The position numbers and the translations under genes are program-made. A DNA stretch of 32,655 nucleotides from Candidatus Avibacteroides excrementipullorum (lineage in GTDB: Bacteria; Bacteroidota; Bacteroidia; Bacteroidales; Bacteroidaceae), in assembly GCA_018711405.1 (NCBI GenBank), contig DVIH01000134.1:1-32655 (forward strand), in the 5' to 3' direction. The stretch's first letter is position 1. Each line of letters opens with the position of its first letter. Under the pieces are notes generated by a model that was not told the DNA's origin, made no database searches, and worked only from the letters and a program-made list of their open reading frames with translations. Below are positions 1-9,463 of this stretch, piece by piece.

Positions 1-420
1 GCGAAGTTAAATTTTATGAAAGGTTCTATTATTCGATTATCTGGTAATTCTCAAATAGTTGTAGAAAGTAGAGGTGTTTTATCTTTTGATGATGCTAATT
101 TATATCTTATAGATCCCGAATCTATTGTAAAATGTTATAATAATAACAATGACGAAATTCTTAACACTCCTTTCATAGGTAAAGGTAAGATTGTAGATGG
201 AACTGTTAACTGCGAAATTCAAAATGAGACAATAAACTCAAGTAAAGAAATCTACGGTAAAAAAGTAGAAGTAGGCTCAAATGTCAGCGTCTCAAAAGAA
301 AAAGGAAACGTAATTTTAGACAATGGTGCTTCACTTATAATAAATTACGAGGAGAATGTCTTGATTGATAAAGGATTTTATATGAAGAAAGGCTCGGAAT
401 TAATAATAAGAAAAAATTAA
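1..420 (+). CDS. C-terminal part of a surface protein resembling a '3-coathanger stack' repeat tail; probably continues upstream of the window
   Basis: Frame is open from base 1 through the ATG at 16; ends ...GNVILDNGASLIINYEENVLIDKGFYMKKGSELIIRKN, a repetitive beta-strand pattern typical of Bacteroidota surface proteins; AT-rich. Confidence 0.5.
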   Translation, partial: AKLNFMKGSIIRLSGNSQIVVESRGVLSFDDANLYLIDPESIVKCYNNNNDEILNTPFIGKGKIVDGTVNCEIQNETINSSKEIYGKKVEVGSNVSVSKEKGNVILDNGASLIINYEENVLIDKGFYMKKGSELIIRKN

Positions 421-425
421 ACATT

Positions 426-2141
426 ATGAAAAAATATATATGTATACTGTTTATATCCTTATTTTCGATTAAATGCTATGGGCAGGAACCATTGCCGGAG
501 GGCGGCCTGCACGTGGACGGCAGCCGCAACTTCATGGTGCCGGTGGACAGCCTCGACATACGCCCCTGGGCTGCCGACTTCACAGTGAGCCTCACCATAG
601 ATTTCGACTCCATAAAGGACAATGCCACGACCTCTCTGCTCGGCCTGCGCAGCCGCGAGTGGGACGGCACCGACAAGGCCGACAGGGGCACGCTGTGGGT
701 GGACTGCATAAATGACAACGACACGATGTACCTGAAGTGCGGTTTTCGGTATTATAGCGGTATGGAACAGGATTCTGCCAGATTGCCCTGTCTTGATGGC
801 ATACATACGTTGACAATCATCCATGAAGTCAAGCAGGTATTAAGCGATACAGAATTTGTTGACGACAACAATTACAACATATGTTTATATGTGGATGACA
901 ACTGCATATCCAAGATAGAAGACCACGAGAGACAAAATGCCATTTCTGACTTATGGTGGCGCGAGACATCCCATTTCGTGATAGGCGGAAGCCTGTCCGA
1001 TGCTCTGCCATACAGCGGCACGCTTTATGACTTCAGATATTACGATATGGCATTAAACGAAGAACAGGTGGCATCGTCGTTGGATGAAGAAAACGGGAAT
1101 TATACAGCCCCTGCCTGCCATTGGGACTTTTGGGATATGACTGCTGACGATGCCTCAGATTCTTACCCGGGTGAGGGGCTTATTTCCGGACTTCAGGCCT
1201 TGGCGGGCGATTTCCTGTCGGATGCTTTCATCCCTGCAATCAATAAAGAATATGATGACTTTGATGAAGATTCCACGCTTTGTTTTTATTTTTCTTGGGC
1301 AACAGGGCTTAATAACGAGCTTTTTATTAATGAGTTCCGTCACTCCGATGAGAAAGGTTTATGGTGTTTGGAAAAAAAGTTTGGCATGCATTTGTTCAAC
1401 TACCTCATTATGGATCGGGAGAATAGGCATTTCAACGGAATGAACGGGGATGAGGATTTAATATCAGCTCTCGATGTCAGTGAAAATATAGAAATAGGGG
1501 ACATCTTTTATGGCGATTTAATAGAAAGTGAAAGTTACTGTAATTTTTTTCAAGGAGCAGACAGTGTAATAGATGTGTATTATGCCGACGGGCGTAAAAA
1601 CATAGTTTTGAAAACTGTGTCAAACATGTCATTGCAAATGTATGCGCGTTATTGCAATTTAGTAGAAAATGAGCTTGACGTAGAATCGGGTGTCAATGGT
1701 GGCGGTTATTTGAATAACAGATATATAGAGGGTATTGGTTGGGTAAATAATGGCAGCGGATACCATTGGACAGCTTCAAACACGAACCTCCGCATGATAA
1801 AAAATGGAGACAAATGCATGTTTGCAAATCCGTTGTTCAATGGTTATACGGCAATGAATGCATGGGGAGGCATGCCCGACTCCGTAGAAGACTCCGAGTC
1901 CTCTCCCGCTTCGTGGCATCTGCCATCCACTGTGGCAGGCAGCGAACTTGCCATAACGGACAACAGCGGCAGGGCGGTCTGTCCCGACAATGTATCCGTT
2001 GCATCTTTGGGCGGAATGGTATATCAGTGTGCAGTACGTGACGGCGGCACGGTGGACGTGTCAACGCTTCCGCAAGGCTTCTACCTGCTCACGGCCACAT
2101 GCGGCGATGTGACGCAGACGCTGAAGTTCATAAAGAAATGA
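426..2141 (+). CDS. Secreted LamG/concanavalin-like protein with T9SS type A-like C-terminal sorting region
   Basis: Signal peptide MKKYICILFISLFSIKCYG; LamG-like N-terminal region (FTVSLTIDFDSI...GTLYDFRYYDMALNEEQV); C-terminus LPQGFYLLTATCGDVTQTLKFIKK. Confidence 0.7.
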   Translation: MKKYICILFISLFSIKCYGQEPLPEGGLHVDGSRNFMVPVDSLDIRPWAADFTVSLTIDFDSIKDNATTSLLGLRSREWDGTDKADRGTLWVDCINDNDTMYLKCGFRYYSGMEQDSARLPCLDGIHTLTIIHEVKQVLSDTEFVDDNNYNICLYVDDNCISKIEDHERQNAISDLWWRETSHFVIGGSLSDALPYSGTLYDFRYYDMALNEEQVASSLDEENGNYTAPACHWDFWDMTADDASDSYPGEGLISGLQALAGDFLSDAFIPAINKEYDDFDEDSTLCFYFSWATGLNNELFINEFRHSDEKGLWCLEKKFGMHLFNYLIMDRENRHFNGMNGDEDLISALDVSENIEIGDIFYGDLIESESYCNFFQGADSVIDVYYADGRKNIVLKTVSNMSLQMYARYCNLVENELDVESGVNGGGYLNNRYIEGIGWVNNGSGYHWTASNTNLRMIKNGDKCMFANPLFNGYTAMNAWGGMPDSVEDSESSPASWHLPSTVAGSELAITDNSGRAVCPDNVSVASLGGMVYQCAVRDGGTVDVSTLPQGFYLLTATCGDVTQTLKFIKK

Positions 2142-2158
2142 GGTCTTGATATTAGTAT

Positions 2159-2197
2159 CATCTCGGCAGGCAACATGTCTGCCGAGATGTTTTTTTT
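2159..2197 (+). terminator. Rho-independent terminator for 426..2141
   Basis: Perfect 11-bp stem CATCTCGGCAG (2159-2169)/CTGCCGAGATG (2179-2189) followed by T8. Confidence 0.9.
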
Positions 2198-2238
2198 GCT
2201 ATGGCGAAGTCTGATTCGGGCTGGGGCTGGGAGCGTTT

Positions 2239-2388
2239 TTATTCTGCTATTTCAATCTGTATGTCTTCCGGACCGAGTATGCAGCTTTCGTAATGTCCGT
2301 CGCCTGTCGTGCGCGGACCGTCGGTTACTGCATATCCGGCTGTTGAAAGTTGCTGCGTGAGCCTGTCGACATGCTCTTTTGTGTCATT
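2239..2388 (-). pseudogene. C-terminal remnant of a VOC/glyoxalase-bleomycin resistance family protein
   Basis: Minus-strand reading TNDTKEHVDRLTQQLSTAGYAVTDGPRTTGDGHYESCILGPEDIQIEIAE* matches the VOC C-terminal pattern (VDxLTxxLxxxGYxVxxGPRTTGDGYYES...DPxGxxIEI); no in-frame start codon; abuts the stop codon of the TPR gene. Confidence 0.75.
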
Positions 2389-4069
2389 AGTTGCAGTTCT
2401 TTTCGTATAAATCCTTAGCGAGTTGGTCTCCGTTGGCTATGGCTGTCTTGAAATACTGTCCGGCTTTCTCTTTGTCGCCTTTTCCCAGCATGGCCAGTCC
2501 CATAAGCCGGTTTGCATCGGGGGAGTCGGGCATTTGGGCGAGGACTTCCTGCAATGTGTCGGCTGCTTTTTCATAGTCTCTTGTTATGATGTGCAGGGCT
2601 GCTTTTTCCAGTCTGTAAAGGTTTTCTTGCGGATTCAGTTCTATGGCTTTGGTTATGTCGTCAAGGGCCATCTGGTAGAGCCGTGCCTCCATAGCCATTT
2701 GTTTCCGGTTGTAGTAGAATATGTCCGACACATTGCCACTCACCGATTCGTAGTATAGCTGCATGTCTTTTATGGCATCGGTGTATTTGCCTGCTGCCGA
2801 CTTCCGCATGGCTTTTTCATAAATCAGGTCGGGAACGAGGGTGGCGTTGGTCTCTTTCATGTAGACTATCATGCTGTCGAGTTCGTTTATGATGTCGTCC
2901 TGTCCTGCACCGCTTGTTTCCATGAGCGATATTTCCTTGCCCAAAGTCTCTTTGGTGGCCATGTTCGAGCGGTTTACCGTGTGCAGGTATCGCAATGCTT
3001 CATCGTTTTTGCCTGCGGCTATGCAGATATTGGCTTTCAGCTGCATGTAGAGTGGCAGCGGGTTGTTTTCTATGGCTTTGTCTATCTCTTTTTCGGCTTC
3101 GTCCAGGTTCCGGTCTCTGTCTTGTGCGTCAGGTTTGGCGGCTGTGACATTGTAGATGAAGTTGGCCATGATGTAGTGCGCTTCCGCTTTGTTCGGTTCG
3201 TAGTCCATAGCCTGTTTTATGTTTTTCTCCGCATTTTTCATGTCGTCTTGCCCGAGATAGTAATATGCGGCTTTTTCGTATGGCGCTCTCGACTTCGGGA
3301 ACAGTTGCATATATTGCTCGATGTATTGGGCGTATTTGTCGGCGGGCAGAGCCTGTTCTGCCAGGAGCATGGCTATTTCGGCTTGTCCGGCATCGGCTGG
3401 CAGGGCTTTCATGATGTTTATGCCGGCAAGTTCGCGGTCGTATATGGAGAATGCGTTTGTAGACAGGCTGTCGGCTATGTTTATGTCGAGTATGTAAAAT
3501 ATGGTTGAGTCCTGGTCGTAATTGGGCTGGGTTATTCCTATGAGTTTCCCCTCTTCATTCAATGCCGGCAGGCTTTTTTCGATGCTGAATGTCTCCGATG
3601 CTGCGGAATAATATTTCAGGCCTCCTTTGATGTCGGAGGCGGATGTGATTTTTCCGGCTGTATATGTTCTGTTTTCGGAGGGTCTGACTACATAGACAGG
3701 GCTGTTTTCCGTTGCTGCCGTTTCGCCCTTTTCCGTGCATTGCGATTTGTCTATGTCTATTTTCAGTTTTGCCACGTCATACAGGTCGTCTTTGCCTAAA
3801 ATCATAGCCACAGGATATTTGTCTCCGCTGCTTGTCGTTATTTCTGCTCTGTCGGCTCCCTTGATGACGGAAAAATCGGTTATGGCGGTTCCTGCCTTGT
3901 CGATGAAAAATCCGTTGCTTTCATTTCTTTTCAGTCCGTCAGCATCGTAGGCTGTTATCTTGAATATGCTTTTCCTGCTTTTGCTTGCTGATTTTTCTAT
4001 GTTTTGGGAGAATGACAGGTGAAATGCGCCCAACAGCAGGCATAGCGTGAGTAGTAGATTCTTTTTCAT
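2387..4069 (-). CDS. Trypsin-like/S1C-like domain plus TPR protein
   Basis: Signal peptide; SNGFFIDKAGTAITDFSVI...LNEEGKLIGI resembles the serine protease fold; C-terminal TPRs (AEAHYIMANFIYN, PDANRLMGLAMLGKGDKEKAGQYFKTAI). Confidence 0.75.
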   Translation of the reverse strand: MKKNLLLTLCLLLGAFHLSFSQNIEKSASKSRKSIFKITAYDADGLKRNESNGFFIDKAGTAITDFSVIKGADRAEITTSSGDKYPVAMILGKDDLYDVAKLKIDIDKSQCTEKGETAATENSPVYVVRPSENRTYTAGKITSASDIKGGLKYYSAASETFSIEKSLPALNEEGKLIGITQPNYDQDSTIFYILDINIADSLSTNAFSIYDRELAGINIMKALPADAGQAEIAMLLAEQALPADKYAQYIEQYMQLFPKSRAPYEKAAYYYLGQDDMKNAEKNIKQAMDYEPNKAEAHYIMANFIYNVTAAKPDAQDRDRNLDEAEKEIDKAIENNPLPLYMQLKANICIAAGKNDEALRYLHTVNRSNMATKETLGKEISLMETSGAGQDDIINELDSMIVYMKETNATLVPDLIYEKAMRKSAAGKYTDAIKDMQLYYESVSGNVSDIFYYNRKQMAMEARLYQMALDDITKAIELNPQENLYRLEKAALHIITRDYEKAADTLQEVLAQMPDSPDANRLMGLAMLGKGDKEKAGQYFKTAIANGDQLAKDLYEKNCN

Positions 4070-4809
4070 TGTTGTCTTGTCCTTTTTGTTATTGCGTCAT
4101 ATATAATGATTCCGGCTGCCACTGATACGTTGAGCGATTGTATCTTGCCTTTGATGGGTATTTTGATGCATTCATCGCACAAGGCGAGGTGTTCGGCGGG
4201 AATGCCTCTGTCTTCTGCTCCCATTATGATGCATGTGGGAGATGAGTAGTCGGCTGCCGTATAGTCTTTGTCTCCTTTTTCCGTAGTGGCCGTTATCTTG
4301 AAGCCGCAGTCTTTCAGATATTTTATGGTGGCTCTGATGTTCTGCTCTTTGCAGACCGGCAGGGTGTGCAATGCTCCGGCCGAAGTCTTTATGGCATCGG
4401 CGTTGACCGACACGCTGTTTTTGGCCGGGATTATTATCCCGTCTATGCCTGCGCATTCGCATGTCCTTGCTATTGCGCCGAAATTTCTTATATCGGTCAA
4501 TCCGTCAAGCAGAATGAAGATAGGATTGATGCCCTGCTCGAATAGAAACGGTACCAATTCATCTGTCTTCTGATATGTTATCGGTGAAATGAAGGCTATG
4601 ACACCCTGATGGTTTTTTCTTGTTATCCGGTTGATTCTTTCCACCGGAACTTTCTGTATGTTGATGTTTTTGCCTTTTACTGCATTGAAGAGCTCTTTCG
4701 ACAGTTCACCCTGCATGTCTTTTTTGACTATGATTTTGTCTATATCCCTTCCTGCTTCTATGGCTTCGATTACGGCTCTCAGGCCGAATATTATGTTATT
4801 GTCTGTCAT
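4066..4809 (-). CDS. rlmB: 23S rRNA (guanosine(2251)-2'-O)-methyltransferase RlmB (SpoU/TrmH family)
   Basis: IFGLRAVIEAIEAGRDIDKIIV...LDGLTDIRNFGAIARTCECAGIDGIIIP...MGAEDRGIP...LNVSVAAGIIIYDA SPOUT motifs. Confidence 0.92.
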   Translation of the reverse strand: MTDNNIIFGLRAVIEAIEAGRDIDKIIVKKDMQGELSKELFNAVKGKNINIQKVPVERINRITRKNHQGVIAFISPITYQKTDELVPFLFEQGINPIFILLDGLTDIRNFGAIARTCECAGIDGIIIPAKNSVSVNADAIKTSAGALHTLPVCKEQNIRATIKYLKDCGFKITATTEKGDKDYTAADYSSPTCIIMGAEDRGIPAEHLALCDECIKIPIKGKIQSLNVSVAAGIIIYDAITKRTRQQ

Positions 4810-6455
4810 GATTTTAAAAGTTCTTTAGCGTTGTCTACGGCTGCTTTTGTTATGGTTTCGCCGCTCAGCATGTGTGCTATTTCAGTTATTCTCTCTTCTT
4901 CAGGCAAAAGTTTTATGTGGCTTGTCGTCTGTTCTTCGTTATCTTGTTTGTAGACTTTGTAATGATATTTTCCTTTCGATGCTATTTGCGGCAGATGGGT
5001 TATGCTTATTATCTGCATTTGTTTTCCCATCTGTTTCATGATGTCTCCCATCTTTGCCGCGATTTCTCCTGAGACTCCCGTGTCTATCTCATCGAATATT
5101 ATGGTCGGCAGTTGCTTGTAGTCGGCTATCAGCGATTTCAACGATAGCATTACACGTGCTATTTCGCCTCCGGAAGCAGTATTGCCTATGTCTCTGAGGG
5201 GTTGGTTCTTGTTTGCGGAGAATAGCACTGTGACATGATCGGAGCCGTCTTCCGAGAAGTCTTTCTTTTGCGATATTTCTATATGGAATTTGACGTTCGG
5301 CATGCCGAGCTGGATAAGCGATGAGGTGATGGCTTTTTCTATTTTCACTGCTGCTTCAGTACGGCTGCGGGTCAGTTCCTTGCAGTAGCCGGCAAGTATT
5401 TTGTGCCTGTCTTCTATTTGTTTTTTAAGTTCTTCTATATCATCTTCAAACGAATCTATTTCATCGAGTTTCGATTGCAATTCGTCTCTCAATCCTATGA
5501 GTTCTGCTACGGAATCCTTGTGATATTTTTGCTGGAATGAGTATATGGTATTGAGCCTGTCGTTTATCTCGTTGAGCCTGTCCTGGTCGAACGTGATGTT
5601 TTCTTCCATTGCCGAAGTCTCCATGTATATGTCTTTCAGCTCGATGTAGAGATTTTCCATCCTGCGTGCAAGACTTTCTGTCTGCGGCATTTTCTTGCTG
5701 ACCGATTCGAGTCTGTTGAGTTGCTCTTTCGTATGGTTCAGAGTGCCGTTTTCGTCATCATTGAATATGGCATTGATTCTGAACAAGGATTCTTTAATCT
5801 CTTCAGCGTGAATCAATATGTTCTGTTCTTCTTCGAGTGTTTCCTGCTCGTCTTCCTTGAAATTGGCTTCTTTCAGTTCGTTCAACCGGAAGCGGGTGTA
5901 ATCTTCGTATTCCCGGCTTTGAGTGTGTGCCGCGATTTTTTCATCGAGGAGTCTGTTCAATTTGCCGTATTCTTCAAACACTGTCCTGTATCTTTCCATT
6001 GCGGCTTTGTTGCCTGCTATGGCGTCCAGCGTGTCAATCTGGAATCGCTCGTTGCCGAGTTGCAGATTGTTGTATTGCGAGTGTATGTCTATCAGGTCGT
6101 TGCCCAGTTCTTTGGTCAGTTGGAGCGACACAGGAGTGTCATTGATGAAAGACCTGCTTTTGCCAGTGGCCGATATTTCCCTCCTGATGATGCATTCTTC
6201 ATCGTATTCCAGTTCGTTATTGTCGAAGAAACTTTTGATGTCATATCCGGAAATATCGAATGTCATTTCTATAATGCATTTTTTCCCCTTGAGGATTCTG
6301 TTGTCGGCTCTTTGTCCCAGCAGGATGTTTATGGCTTCCAGTATGATGGATTTGCCGGCTCCCGTTTCGCCTGTTATTACGGAAAAACCCTCATGGAAAT
6401 CTATATTCAGATCTTCAATAAGCGCGAAATTGTTAATATGAATATTTTTCAGCAT
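4806..6455 (-). CDS. recN: DNA repair protein RecN
   Basis: MLKNIHINNFALIEDLNIDFHEGFSVITGETGAGKSIILEAINILLGQRA Walker A; FDEIDTGVSGEIAAKMGDIMKQM Walker B. Confidence 0.97.
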   Translation of the reverse strand: MLKNIHINNFALIEDLNIDFHEGFSVITGETGAGKSIILEAINILLGQRADNRILKGKKCIIEMTFDISGYDIKSFFDNNELEYDEECIIRREISATGKSRSFINDTPVSLQLTKELGNDLIDIHSQYNNLQLGNERFQIDTLDAIAGNKAAMERYRTVFEEYGKLNRLLDEKIAAHTQSREYEDYTRFRLNELKEANFKEDEQETLEEEQNILIHAEEIKESLFRINAIFNDDENGTLNHTKEQLNRLESVSKKMPQTESLARRMENLYIELKDIYMETSAMEENITFDQDRLNEINDRLNTIYSFQQKYHKDSVAELIGLRDELQSKLDEIDSFEDDIEELKKQIEDRHKILAGYCKELTRSRTEAAVKIEKAITSSLIQLGMPNVKFHIEISQKKDFSEDGSDHVTVLFSANKNQPLRDIGNTASGGEIARVMLSLKSLIADYKQLPTIIFDEIDTGVSGEIAAKMGDIMKQMGKQMQIISITHLPQIASKGKYHYKVYKQDNEEQTTSHIKLLPEEERITEIAHMLSGETITKAAVDNAKELLKS

Positions 6456-6461
6456 ATATGG

Positions 6462-7376
6462 TTATTGAGCGTTTTGTTTGATTTTTTCCCAATCGTTTAT
6501 ATCTGCCGGGCTGATAGAGGTAAGTATTTCGTACACGTTCTCCCTTTCCTGTTGCGGCCCTTTGGAGAATATGTTGAGCAATTCGTCTTTTTTTGCTTCC
6601 AGTATTATTTCCGGCAATGCCGACATGGGCTGGTTTTCTTTAGCCTGTTTCAGCTGTTCCAGACTTGTCGCTATGGTGGCTCTGCCTCTTTCCGCATTTT
6701 GGCTCATTTCATCGAGTCCTGTCCTGTGGTAGTCGTACATGAATTGTCTGATAGGGTTCATGTATTCACTGAGGTAATCGTTGATGATGGCATGTCTGTT
6801 TTTTGAGTCGTCAAAGGCTTTCCAGCCCGGTTCGCCGAATGTTTGGGCAGCGTTGACTATGTTTTCAGCTTTTCTCAAGACTTCCGTGCCTCCCATCGGC
6901 CCCATGGAGTCGAGGTCTATGCCTATGATGAGATAGGCGTAATAGGCTATTACGGCCGTGAGATTGTTGTCTATCACGTCATCGCGGAATTCGAGCGGAT
7001 CGTATTCCATGTACTGAAATTCAAAACTGTTGTCTTTGATGTTCAGCAATGTGGTGTTGTAGTTGGAGTTGAACACAGGTCTTGATGACTGGACTGTGAG
7101 TTCGCATTTGAAAGTGCCATCGTCTGAGTATTCCTTGACTACTATGCTGAAGTTGCATGATATCCGTTCTATAATGGAGTAGTGCGCATTTGTCCATTTC
7201 CTTTCGTTGATAAATTCTTTCAAGGAGTTTTCGAGCGTTTGGAATATCTGCGTATTCGTTCCTTGTATCTGCGAATGGTTTATGCTGATTCTGCAATTGA
7301 GCTCTTGTGCATGGCTTTTCGCCGTGCTCAGAGACAACAGGCAAATGAACAATGTGGTTATGGACAGGATTCTCAT
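6462..7376 (-). CDS. DUF4835 family protein
   Basis: Signal peptide, ELNCRISINHSQIQGTNTQIFQTLENSLKEFINERKWT; located next to coaBC. Confidence 0.85.
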   Translation of the reverse strand: MRILSITTLFICLLSLSTAKSHAQELNCRISINHSQIQGTNTQIFQTLENSLKEFINERKWTNAHYSIIERISCNFSIVVKEYSDDGTFKCELTVQSSRPVFNSNYNTTLLNIKDNSFEFQYMEYDPLEFRDDVIDNNLTAVIAYYAYLIIGIDLDSMGPMGGTEVLRKAENIVNAAQTFGEPGWKAFDDSKNRHAIINDYLSEYMNPIRQFMYDYHRTGLDEMSQNAERGRATIATSLEQLKQAKENQPMSALPEIILEAKKDELLNIFSKGPQQERENVYEILTSISPADINDWEKIKQNAQ

Positions 7377-7377
7377 G

Positions 7378-8586
7378 TCAGATGTTTTTTTCTTTTATCG
7401 TTTCGCACAGTTTGTCTACAATGTCTGCGGCTACTTCTTTTTTTGTTTTCAGCCCGAAACTTCTGTTTCCGCCTTTTTCTATGATGCTTATTTTGTTTGT
7501 GTCATATCCGAAACCTGCGCCTGCGTCATTCAGGGAGTTGAGGACTATGAAATCGAAATTTTTTCTTTGCAGCTTGTTCACTGCATTTTCTATTTCATTG
7601 TTGGTCTCGAGGGCGAAGCCTGCCAAGACCTGTCTCTGGGTTTTCATTTTGCCGAGATGCTCCGCAATGTCTTTTGTGGGTTTTAGTTCCAATATGAGAT
7701 TCTCGCTTTTGTGCTTTATTTTCTCATCGGCTCTTTTTACCGGCGTATAGTCGGCAGTGGCTGCACTGAGAATGGCTGCATCTGCTTCGGGATACAGCGA
7801 TATGGCTTTCTGATACATTTCTTCGGCCGATTCCACTCTGTGTGTGGTTATGTTGCTGTGGAAAGCCGTGAGGCTTGTCGGTCCGGAGATCAGTTGCACG
7901 TCTGCACCTCTTTCGGCACATTCTTCGGCAAGTGCGTAACCCATTTTCCCGCTCGAACAGTTTCCTATAAAACGCACGGGGTCTATCTTTTCGTATGTAG
8001 GTCCTGCCGTTATTATTATTTTTTTGCCTTTGAGCGATTGTTTCTTTGAGAAGAAGTTTTTGATGAAGTCTATTATGGCTTCGGGTTCGGCCATGCGTCC
8101 TTTTCCCACAAGGGAACTTGCCAGCTCGCCTTCTTCCGGTTCTATTATAATATTGCCGTAGCTTTTGAGTGTAGCCAGATTGTTTTGCGTGGCAGGATGC
8201 GCATACATGTCAAGGTCCATGGCCGGTGCCACGAGGACGGGCGCTTTCATTGACATGTATGTGGTGATGAGCATGTTGTCGGCTATGCCGTGTGCCATTT
8301 TCCCGATGGTGGACGCTGTTGCCGGAGCTATGAGCATCAGGTCTGCCCACAGTCCTATGTCGACATGGCTGTTCCATGTGCCGTCTTTCCTTGAGAAGAA
8401 TTCCGAGACTACGGGATTTTTCGTCAGTGTAGACATGGTGAGCGGCGTGATGAATTCTTTTCCTGCCGGAGTCATGACCGTCAGCACTTCCGCACCTTCT
8501 TTGATGAGTCCGCGCGCCAGTACTGCCGATTTGTAGGCTGCAATGCTGCCCGTTATTCCCAAAACTATTTTTTTTCCTTTCAGCAT
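7378..8586 (-). CDS. coaBC: Bifunctional phosphopantothenoylcysteine decarboxylase/phosphopantothenate-cysteine ligase
   Basis: MLKGKKIVLGITGSIAAYKSAVLARGLIKEGAEV...APAMDLDMY...ITAGPTYEKIDPVRFIGNCSSGKMGYALAEE. Confidence 0.97.
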   Translation of the reverse strand: MLKGKKIVLGITGSIAAYKSAVLARGLIKEGAEVLTVMTPAGKEFITPLTMSTLTKNPVVSEFFSRKDGTWNSHVDIGLWADLMLIAPATASTIGKMAHGIADNMLITTYMSMKAPVLVAPAMDLDMYAHPATQNNLATLKSYGNIIIEPEEGELASSLVGKGRMAEPEAIIDFIKNFFSKKQSLKGKKIIITAGPTYEKIDPVRFIGNCSSGKMGYALAEECAERGADVQLISGPTSLTAFHSNITTHRVESAEEMYQKAISLYPEADAAILSAATADYTPVKRADEKIKHKSENLILELKPTKDIAEHLGKMKTQRQVLAGFALETNNEIENAVNKLQRKNFDFIVLNSLNDAGAGFGYDTNKISIIEKGGNRSFGLKTKKEVAADIVDKLCETIKEKNI

Positions 8587-8592
8587 GGCTTG

Positions 8593-9366
8593 TTATCTTT
8601 CAGTAAGTTCTTTTAGTCTTATTTTCGTTAAAACGTTTTTTGTGTTCAGGGTGAAATCGCCGTTCATTATCCAGCTGTAGTAGCCGGGATCTTTTTTCAG
8701 GACTTCTTTCACGTGTATGCCTTTGTACTTGCCGAAGTTGAATGTCTCTATGCCTTTGTCGTCATAGATTATCCTCCCTGCGAAGTCTGCGTTTTTGGTG
8801 AAGCTGGAGTATTGCGACAGGAAAGCCACATCGTTTTTCAGCGTATCGCTGTATTTGTCGAGTTGCGCTTTCAGCACTTCGTAGGTAGCCATAGTGTCGG
8901 CCTGTGCCGTGTGTGCGTCTTCCAGGTCTTTGTGGCAGTAGAATTTGTAGGCTGCCGACAGCGTCCTTTGCTCCATTTTGTGGAATATGACTTGCACGTC
9001 AATGAGTTTTCTGTTGCTGATGTCCAGGTCTATTTCCGCCCTTAGAAACTCTTCTGCCAGCATGGGGATGTCGAATCTGTTTGAATTGAATCCCGCCAGG
9101 TCCGCTCCCTCGAAGTCTTTGGCTATGTTTTTCGCCACTTTTTTGAAAGTGGGGCAGTCGGCCACGTCTTCATCGTGTATTCCGTGTATTTTGGCGGATT
9201 CTTCGGGGATGTGCATCTCCGGGTTTATCCGCATGGTTTTCGATTCCCTGTTGCCGTTGGGATACACTTTCAGGTAGCTTATCTCTATGATTCTGTCTGT
9301 GTTGATGTTGGTGCCTGTCGTTTCGAGGTCGAAGAATATTATCGGATTTTTCAGATTGAGTTCCAT
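8593..9366 (-). CDS. 3'-5' exonuclease (DnaQ/PolC epsilon-like)
   Basis: IIFFDLETTGTNINTDRIIEISYLKV (Exo I), LAGFNSNRFDIPMLAEEF (Exo II), HTAQADTMATYEVL (Exo III); start taken at MELNLKN (9366), not the 9411 ORF start. Confidence 0.92.
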   Translation of the reverse strand: MELNLKNPIIFFDLETTGTNINTDRIIEISYLKVYPNGNRESKTMRINPEMHIPEESAKIHGIHDEDVADCPTFKKVAKNIAKDFEGADLAGFNSNRFDIPMLAEEFLRAEIDLDISNRKLIDVQVIFHKMEQRTLSAAYKFYCHKDLEDAHTAQADTMATYEVLKAQLDKYSDTLKNDVAFLSQYSSFTKNADFAGRIIYDDKGIETFNFGKYKGIHVKEVLKKDPGYYSWIMNGDFTLNTKNVLTKIRLKELTER

Positions 9367-9388
9367 TGATTGGTTGAGGTTTAAATGT

Positions 9389-9422
9389 AAAGGACAAATG
9401 CAGAAGCGCACATTTGTCCTTT
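9389..9422. terminator. Strong intergenic hairpin between the dnaN 3' region and the exonuclease 5' region
   Basis: Perfect 12-bp stem AAAGGACAAATG (9389-9400)/CATTTGTCCTTT (9411-9422); U-rich flank on the plus strand. Confidence 0.6.
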
Positions 9423-9463
9423 ATTTTTATGCTAATGTATTTCGCTGTCTGGTTTGTATAAGT

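Noticed and set aside
2175-2360. Plus-strand 61-aa ORF in the intergenic gap
   Set aside because: It starts inside the terminator and is antisense to the VOC remnant; no family features.
5721-6806. 361-aa plus-strand ORF antisense to recN and DUF4835
   Set aside because: Spans two real genes on the other strand; composition is typical of an antisense shadow ORF.
9367-9411. Longer N-terminus of the exonuclease (MRFCICPLHLNLNQS)
   Set aside because: It overlaps the 9389-9422 hairpin and does not look like the family; MELNLKNPIIFFDLETTG is the natural start.
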